Source of the DNA: Apodospora peruviana
Lineage: Eukaryota > Ascomycota > Sordariomycetes > Sordariales > Lasiosphaeriaceae
Assembly: GCA_033439685.1 (NCBI GenBank)
Contig: JAUEDM010000003.1
Location: 3,440,001-3,504,000 of the forward strand
Length of the DNA: 64,000 bases
Direction: 5' to 3'
The position numbers and the translations under genes were made by a program. The notes under the pieces were generated by a model. It saw only the letters and a program-made list of their open reading frames with translations. It did no database searches and was not told the origin of the DNA. Positions 58,467 through 64,000 of this stretch are shown piece by piece. Every line of letters starts with the position of its first letter. Within the stretch, counting starts at the first letter, position 1.

Positions 58467-59685
58467 CTAGTCTCTGGTGGTTGAGAGTAAGCCATACACA
58501 GCCTTGACTTCCGGTACCTTGGCCTCGAACTCTTTCCTCGTCTCCTCCCACACGCGCTTCTGCGCCTGGCGGCCAGTCTTTCTCTCCATAAAAGGCGGAT
58601 ATCTAGTCAACCATTATCAGTAAATTACCATCAACCAACCAGACTCGTGAGAGAGGTTCACTTACGACACAGTATCAAAGTCGTGCAAAATCTTGCCGTG
58701 CGCATCCTCGGAAGCGGAAGCCCCATTAACCAGCGCGATAGCCCCAAACTGCGGATCCCTCGAACTAAAGTTCATAATCAGGCGCGGGATCAACATCTGC
58801 CCATTCGGCTGCGTGAGTGGCGTCCAGGCCGAGCCCGGGTCGGCGCTGTTGATGGTCACCTTGCGCATGTCGCCCGAGACCGAGACCCGCTTCGCGAGCT
58901 CGCGGGTAAAGTACAGCAACAAGCCCTTGGAACGGCCGTACTGTTGGGCCTGCTTCATGCCGTTCTCGGTGTTGTCGAGGCTTCGGAGATAAGACCCATC
59001 CCTGGGCAGGGACCACATGCTAGGAGCAGCAGGATAGATGCCAAAGCTGGTGACGAAGGTCAGCACCGGCGGGTTAGGATTTCCGGGCGATGGCTTGAGC
59101 AGCGGCAGCAGAAGCAGCGCGATGAGGGCGGTTGAGAGGAAGTTGACTTGGATTGCTATTACAAAAAGTTAGAACCGACCCAAAGAGATTGGATATGATA
59201 AGAAACTGACTAGACTCCCAGCCCTCAGGCGACTGGCGGCAATCAAAGGCAAGAATGCCTGCCGTCAACAAGACATGGTCAAGGGCCTTCAACTGCTCGC
59301 GCGCTTTCTTCCCAACTTCTTGGCAGCCGGCAAATGTCATCAGATCGGCCTGCCAAATCACAATGTTGGGCATAACCGTCTTGCCGCTCTCGTGCAGCTC
59401 CGTCTCGATTTCCTCCTTGACGGTGGCGCAATCCCTCAAGTCGACCAGAACGAGAGTTTCGACGTCGCCATGGGCAAAGAGCTTGGCCGCCCGCGATCCG
59501 TACGTGCCGTTCGCACCCGTAATCAGGACTGTCCGGCCCTTGTACTTGGTTGTCATGGTAGGTCGGCCGAAGTGTTGCCTGCGTATCAATTTCCAGGGGA
59601 ACACCTCTGCCAGCAGCATAGGCACCGCGAATGTGAGAATGCCCATGACGCCGACGCCGACGACGAGTGCCACATAGTTGGTCAT
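58467..59685 (-). CDS. Short-chain dehydrogenase/reductase, membrane-anchored
   Basis: Exons on the minus strand: 59685-59211, 59155-58666 and 58602-58467, giving about 366 residues. Introns are 55 and 63 bp with GTCAGT..ATAG and GTAAGT..CTAG. A single N-terminal helix (YVALVVGVGVMGILTFAVP) anchors it. The Rossmann cofactor motif is TGANGTYG (56-63), with LVDLRD next, LLTAGI as the NAG-like motif, and the catalytic Tyr-Lys in QQYGRSKGLL. The third exon carries the conserved end (ERKTGRQAQKRVWEETRKEF). It resembles retinol dehydrogenase-like fungal SDRs; the substrate is unknown. The upstream frame from 59937 begins in a poly-T stretch and is not used. The AKR gene lies just upstream on the same strand, a possible functional pair. 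Confidence 0.85.
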
Positions 59686-60066
59686 GTTGTGTTGCGTGTG
59701 CGTATGCGTATGTCTCAAAATGAGTGTGATGAGAACAGGAAGAAAAAAAGATGAAAAGTTGCTGTTGTGTCGTCTCTTGGTTCCGAAGCTGGTTAAAGTG
59801 GCATGATCGACTGAACGCGACAGCGGTATGGATAAACGCTCACCCGTATCCGCCCCCTTGCAAGGGTTCAACCTACAAAAAAAACAAAAAAAAAAAAAAA
59901 AAACAAAAAAAAAAAAAAAAACAAAAATGGAGAACAATAGAGTACGGAATATAGCATTATAAATAATTCACCTCGACTTCATAAACATCAAACAAGTCTT
60001 GTGGAGGCACGTTATATCTCCCAATGCCGCAGAACCGAGAGAGTCACGACTCAAGGCTCTACCATT
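59686..60066. other. SDR promoter region
   Basis: 381 bp between the AKR stop and the SDR start. It contains the poly(dA:dT) tract listed separately. Confidence 0.45.
59877..59927. repeat. Poly(dA:dT) tract in the SDR promoter
   Basis: Runs of A up to about 18 bases, interrupted by single C residues, about 190-240 bp before the SDR start. Such tracts exclude nucleosomes and are common in fungal promoters. Confidence 0.6.
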
Positions 60067-61268
60067 TCAAGCCCTACCAAACCACTCCTTCTCAAGCTCA
60101 TACCCGTACTTCAACGGCCCACCAACACCCCAATAAGGCGGCGCAGATCCCTTCATTATGTCCCACGCGCCCTCCAGCTCCAGAACAACGTTTTGGTCAA
60201 GCGGCCCCTTTTCCAAAACCGCATCAAGATTGGCTTCCAGCTGCCCCAAACTGCTCGCCCCGATCAGTATCCCATCGTTCCCGCCAGCACTCTTGATATT
60301 CAGCGCGCTGTGGTGCACCAGCCACCGGAAGGCAACCTCGATCGGATCCAACCCGGCTTTTTGGGAAGTCGCTCTCACGATCTGCGCGGCACGGAACGTA
60401 TTCTCATTAAAATACGCCATCCGTAGCCCGCCGCCAAAGAAGTTGTTGGAGAACCGGCCTTCTTTGGGGACGACGCTCTGAGGATCCTTTGAGTCGAGCG
60501 GTATGTGCGGCCCAAAGAGACCGCCAAAAGTGGGCGAGAAGACCACCACGTCGAGGCCATAGCGTCGACACGCGGGAATCAGTTGGGCTTCGATGCCGCG
60601 GGTTGCGATGTTGTACGGTGCTTGGAGAATCGTCGGCTTCACCCAGCCGTGGTGCGCGCAGGTGGTCACGATCTCGGCCACCTCGAAGGCGGTGAAATTC
60701 GACAGCCCGAATTGGCGGAACTTGCCAGCGGTGTAGAGGGCGTTGACGGCGCTGAGGGTTTCGGTGTAGGGGACGTTACGGTCCTTTTTTTCGATTTGTC
60801 AGTTTATACGTGGTTAGGGATGTGGCTACAGCAAGAACAGGTACGTACGGGAGCGTGGAGGTAAAAGATCTGGGTTGGGCCGACACGGATCGTCAGTAAA
60901 TTAGTTTATGTTTCTGATTAGAGCGGAGCAAAAACACATACGTCAACGCTATCGGCGCCCAGTTCTTTCAGAGAAGTCTCAAAGTTCTCGATTAGGACAT
61001 CCGCCTTGTGGCTGACCCCCATGAGGCCAGGCCAGAGCTTCGTCGCCACTCTCAAGCCCCGAGACTTCCAGTCAGCTTCTCGAGTAAAAGCCTCCTGCTT
61101 GCCGCCGACGTAGATCCGGGCCGTATCCACCTCGTCGTAGCCCCGGGCCTGAAAGATGTCGAGGGCCTTGTTAAAGGTGTCGAGGTCGGTGATGCGGCCC
61201 CCGTTCTCCACGTCCGGCCCAAAGGTCATGAGGCCTAGGATGACTCGAGGTTTACCTGCCGATGCCAT
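60067..61268 (-). CDS. AKR7-type aldo-keto reductase (aflatoxin aldehyde reductase-like)
   Basis: Exons on the minus strand: 61268-60942, a 21-base exon 60869-60849 and 60783-60067, giving about 354 residues from MASAGKPRVILGLMTFGPD. An upstream in-frame ATG at 61304 would add 12 residues. The tetrad is visible: Asp and Tyr in YDEVDTARIYVGG, Lys in VATKLWPG, and His in IFYLHAP, which is the product of the 21-base exon. Substrate-loop and cofactor motifs follow (FGLSNFTAFEVAEI, ILQAPYNIATRGIE, GASSLGQLEANL). Family members reduce aldehydes and ketones with NADPH, including aflatoxin dialdehyde and succinic semialdehyde. The actual substrate is not known. The acceptor of intron 2 is A-rich (AAAAAAAG). 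Confidence 0.87.
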
Positions 61269-62311
61269 TGTTGCTCGTTGGTCGTGGTTGTCAAGGAGGG
61301 TCATGGGTGATAATTATGGATTGTGTATTTCGAAGTCTGTGAACTTTCGGGGGTTGTCACTGGAGTTTCTGTAGGAGAATGTGAATAATGGAAGCAATTG
61401 TTGTGATGATTGGTTGTATTTATCTTCAAGCTGAAAGTCAATGCAGTTGCGCCAAACCCGGGGTTTAGACAATCACCGCAGAATTAAGTCCGGCACGTCG
61501 AACGTACCCTGCGGCGTGAAATGCTTTGAAATGGGAAAATGGATTCATTATTGGCTGAGCGAGCCTTATGTTCGGGTGTTTTGTTGGGGGCCGTAGCACT
61601 AGGGGGAGACGTTTCGCGCGGGAAGTTGGGAACAAAGTTAGACGATGACCAGCTTGCAGATTATTACAGGTAGAATAATGAGTCGGAAGATAAGCCTTGC
61701 TGGATGATGACGGCCAGCTGGTGATAATTGACAAGTTTGTAGCTTACCCAGTTGCTAACAGAACATGACTTGGGGCCATACCTCGTGAGAGAACCCAGCT
61801 GCGTTATGTAGCGAAACCCCCTTGGCGATAACATCCTGGCCATACTGTTCATAGCAAGAAGTTGAACGAGTCAATTCTACCCACATGGAACGTGGGACGA
61901 GGAGGGCAGCCACCAGGCAGTTACTAGCGCAGGCGTAGTATGTAACCGCAGCGAAAACGCTGTACGAGTGCGCTGAGAACCTGAGACCAGCCGGTTCTAA
62001 GTCTCCTAAACTCCATCCATTCTCCGGACCCAGCCGTCCAAGTTCTCATGATCAGTAGACATTACAAATCAACCAGCTCTACTAGGTCGACTGAAGGATT
62101 GGATTGTTAATCAGTTGAAGATTGTGGTGGAAGCGGGACTGTGCATGATCTGGTGCGGTAGTCTTTGTCAATGGCATTGGTGTGGCTCTGTTGAACCGAA
62201 GCGGTCGAATATGACCGGCTGCACCAGGTGTGAACGAGCACAAAGGACAGAGGACCAATTCAATACCCCAGTTTTGTGTCATTCAAGTCATATCAGGCAG
62301 CATCTTCCCAT
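61269..62311. other. Intergenic, AKR promoter to right-edge gene
   Basis: No gene is supported. It covers the AKR promoter and the 3' flank of the gene at the right edge. Confidence 0.4.
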
Positions 62312-64000
62312 CTACCCACACGAAATGAATCCTTTTCTGTTCATGTTCAGCGCCCCTCGAATCTGCACAGAAAGCGACTTATCCGCAGCGACAAAGCAGC
62401 CACGCAGGGCCTGATAGTCGTCTTCTCCGACCGATGCCTCTCGTTTCACTTCCTCAGATCTCGAGTCGACCTTGGGATCCCACATTCGCCAACCATCCGA
62501 TCTGGGGACGCTCCATCGAATCACCGTCGGACGCCGGTCATCAACATCATTGTAATCATCAACCTGGCTCTGCCTCATGTCTGGTGGACTGAGGACCATG
62601 TACAAAAGGTCGTCTGGTTTTGAAGTGCTCGATTGATACAAGAGTCTGGGGCTTCTCTGGCTGGTGGAAGAAGGGATGAAGATCCGCTGCGCAAGTGTCT
62701 GGACCTGGAGGCCATCCGACGATGCATTCGGGTTGTTGACTGTATTGAAGAGGTTGAACCTCAGAACCTTGACATTGCAAGTCAAAAGTGGAAGACAAAT
62801 GTAGAGTATGTCGTCAGACCATTGAGTGCATGCATACGGCATGGTCAGGAAGCGAGGGTGACCTCGAAACTGGTAGGTAACAGTTCTGGTCGAGCAGCAT
62901 GATCTTAGCTGCAGGCGTTTGAGTGCCACGATGTATAATTCTTGGTCGATATGGAATGATGACAGGGTCACTGTGATCTTCAACATTCCTGCGCCGTCTG
63001 GCTCGGAATTGGCGACCAGAGAGTGCAGGACTAGTCCATCAAGGGAAAACCGGACCTCTGTTTTTGTGGTCAGCAAAACAGCTCGTAATCCTGTCGCGAA
63101 GCAAAACATACCTCGAATTAGTGGAAACAAAGCTTTGGATGGCTGCGCAGTAAGTGTCTCGACAGGCTCGGGAAGAACAAAACTTTTAGTCTTCCCACTG
63201 GATATGTCAAGCATGCACAACTCGTGGCTTTGAATACTCCAGGCGAACAGTGGCTGGACTGGATGGAATGAGCCTGTGACTTGAGCCTTTTGTCCTTTAC
63301 TCGTTGCTTTACTCGGAGTCCAGATTGGCTTCCCCGTCTCGCTGATCACAACCAAAACGGCTTCGATAATTTCCAGGTCCGGATCACTCTGATCGCTCGA
63401 TAGTTCTGGATGATCCGAGCCTTCGTCGGCGCTACTGTCTTCGTCCTCGTCATTTTCTTGATCTTCATCCTCCTCCTCTTCTTCGTCAAACTCGTCCTCA
63501 TCCTCATCTTCGTCCTCAACTTCGGACTCGTCATCCGATTCAGCGCTGTTGGAGGAACTTTCTGGCTCGGCATACTTCGTTGGTTTTGTAGCAGGCTGAG
63601 TCGAACGTACCATATAATACGCGACAGCTTGGGGTCCGCTGCCTGCTGAGCGCCGGATCTGTGTCACAACACTCCAGGAAGAAACTTGAAGTCCAGGAGC
63701 AGGGGAACCGCTCTCAGACAGGTTAGTTGGTGCCGTATACGACACTATCTCCCCGGGCGTCATAATCTTGACTTCGAGAGTCTTCAAACTGATTGCAAAC
63801 GTCCCATGTGGTGAGGCAATAGGCCCAGTATCGAAGTGATTAATGTGGTGGGCTTCGTTGTGGAATAGGGATGGGAGTGATCCCACGGCGTCGGGTTGTT
63901 TTGAGAAAGGAGCGGAGATACGCCATTCGATATACTCCTGCTTGGTCTTCCGAGTGTGAATCAATCGCGTTTTGAGGACGCCCTTGACTGCTGCCACAGC
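62312..64000 (-). CDS. 3' part of an unrecognised large protein with an acidic run (runs off the window)
   Basis: The frame is open from the right edge (64000) to a stop at 62312, about 562 codons, and its apparent first codon at 63997 is GTG, so the true start lies outside the window. The translation shows a beta-rich N-terminal part, an extreme Asp/Glu/Ser-rich run about 165-215 residues in (EDEDEDEDEFDEEEEEDEDQ), then further beta-rich sequence with regular Leu/Val/Phe spacing, and ends in LRGCFVAADKSLSVQI and MNRKGFISCG. I recognise no family. An ending of this kind occurs in long fungal proteins with N-terminal signalling modules, but that is recollection, not evidence. Confidence 0.7.
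   Translation of the reverse strand, partial: AVAAVKGVLKTRLIHTRKTKQEYIEWRISAPFSKQPDAVGSLPSLFHNEAHHINHFDTGPIASPHGTFAISLKTLEVKIMTPGEIVSYTAPTNLSESGSPAPGLQVSSWSVVTQIRRSAGSGPQAVAYYMVRSTQPATKPTKYAEPESSSNSAESDDESEVEDEDEDEDEFDEEEEEDEDQENDEDEDSSADEGSDHPELSSDQSDPDLEIIEAVLVVISETGKPIWTPSKATSKGQKAQVTGSFHPVQPLFAWSIQSHELCMLDISSGKTKSFVLPEPVETLTAQPSKALFPLIRGMFCFATGLRAVLLTTKTEVRFSLDGLVLHSLVANSEPDGAGMLKITVTLSSFHIDQELYIVALKRLQLRSCCSTRTVTYQFRGHPRFLTMPYACTQWSDDILYICLPLLTCNVKVLRFNLFNTVNNPNASSDGLQVQTLAQRIFIPSSTSQRSPRLLYQSSTSKPDDLLYMVLSPPDMRQSQVDDYNDVDDRRPTVIRWSVPRSDGWRMWDPKVDSRSEEVKREASVGEDDYQALRGCFVAADKSLSVQIRGALNMNRKGFISCG

Noticed and set aside
59686..59937. Upstream extension of the SDR to 59937
   Set aside because: It would start in a poly-Phe stretch coded by the poly(dA:dT) tract; the ATG at 59685 gives the normal anchor helix.
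49755..61304. Secondary-metabolite cluster (methyltransferase, SDR, AKR nearby)
   Set aside because: No polyketide or peptide synthase, terpene cyclase, P450 or cluster regulator is present and broken genes lie between them.
1..64000. tRNA, rRNA and CRISPR features
   Set aside because: I looked for T-loop-like GGTTCRANYCC cores with matching arms and for regularly spaced repeats and found none that hold up; a covariance-model search would be decisive.

Overview
The window comes from a filamentous ascomycete fungus, most likely a Sordariomycete; I cannot name the species. The evidence is short introns (about 45-130 bp) with GT..AG ends and CTAAC-like branch points, a fungal gene set (Vam7, EB1/Bim1, Drs1, App1, class II cAMP phosphodiesterase, HET, GT90), long Pro/Ser/acidic disordered tails, and palindromic TACCTAGGTA tracts between genes. 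Several open frames here begin only at GTG or TTG, so I set starts at the first in-frame ATG and rebuilt introns by eye.

Layout. 0-8.3 kb: class II cAMP phosphodiesterase (+), flavin-reductase-fold protein (-) and a secreted GH16 glucanase (+), with a small MITE-like element at 4161-4366. 9.3-12.1 kb: a gene-poor stretch bracketed by inverted repeats that contains a small secreted cysteine protein. 13-26.5 kb: housekeeping block with a single-pass membrane protein, Drs1 RNA helicase, App1 lipid phosphatase and long-form tRNase Z, all +. 27-28.4 kb: two tiny secreted-peptide candidates. 29-37 kb: GT90 membrane glycosyltransferase and a HET-domain protein with a membrane-spanning tail, both +. 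37.8-47.8 kb: a proline-rich coiled-coil membrane protein (-), a DUF6540-like protein (+), Vam7 (-) and EB1 (-). 49.7-52.3 kb: GT8-type glycosyltransferase and a methyltransferase. 52.3-58.1 kb: a decay zone with a frameshifted membrane-protein pseudogene, a minus-strand relic exon and a second broken membrane-protein gene, both broken genes carrying short tandem duplications. 58.4-61.3 kb: an SDR and an AKR7-like aldo-keto reductase, both -. The right edge holds the 3' part of an unrecognised acidic protein (-).

The 13-26 kb and 44-48 kb blocks are core cell biology: ribosome assembly, tRNA maturation, lipid and actin control, vacuole fusion, microtubule ends. The rest is accessory (secretion, self/non-self recognition, sugar transfer, redox enzymes). 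No secondary-metabolite core enzyme is present. The most unusual signal is at Vam7. Its TGA stop is followed by CGG, a known leaky context, and the same frame then stays open for 139 codons that encode an acidic linker and a hydrophobic tail, which could give a membrane-anchored second form of a SNARE that normally has no membrane span.
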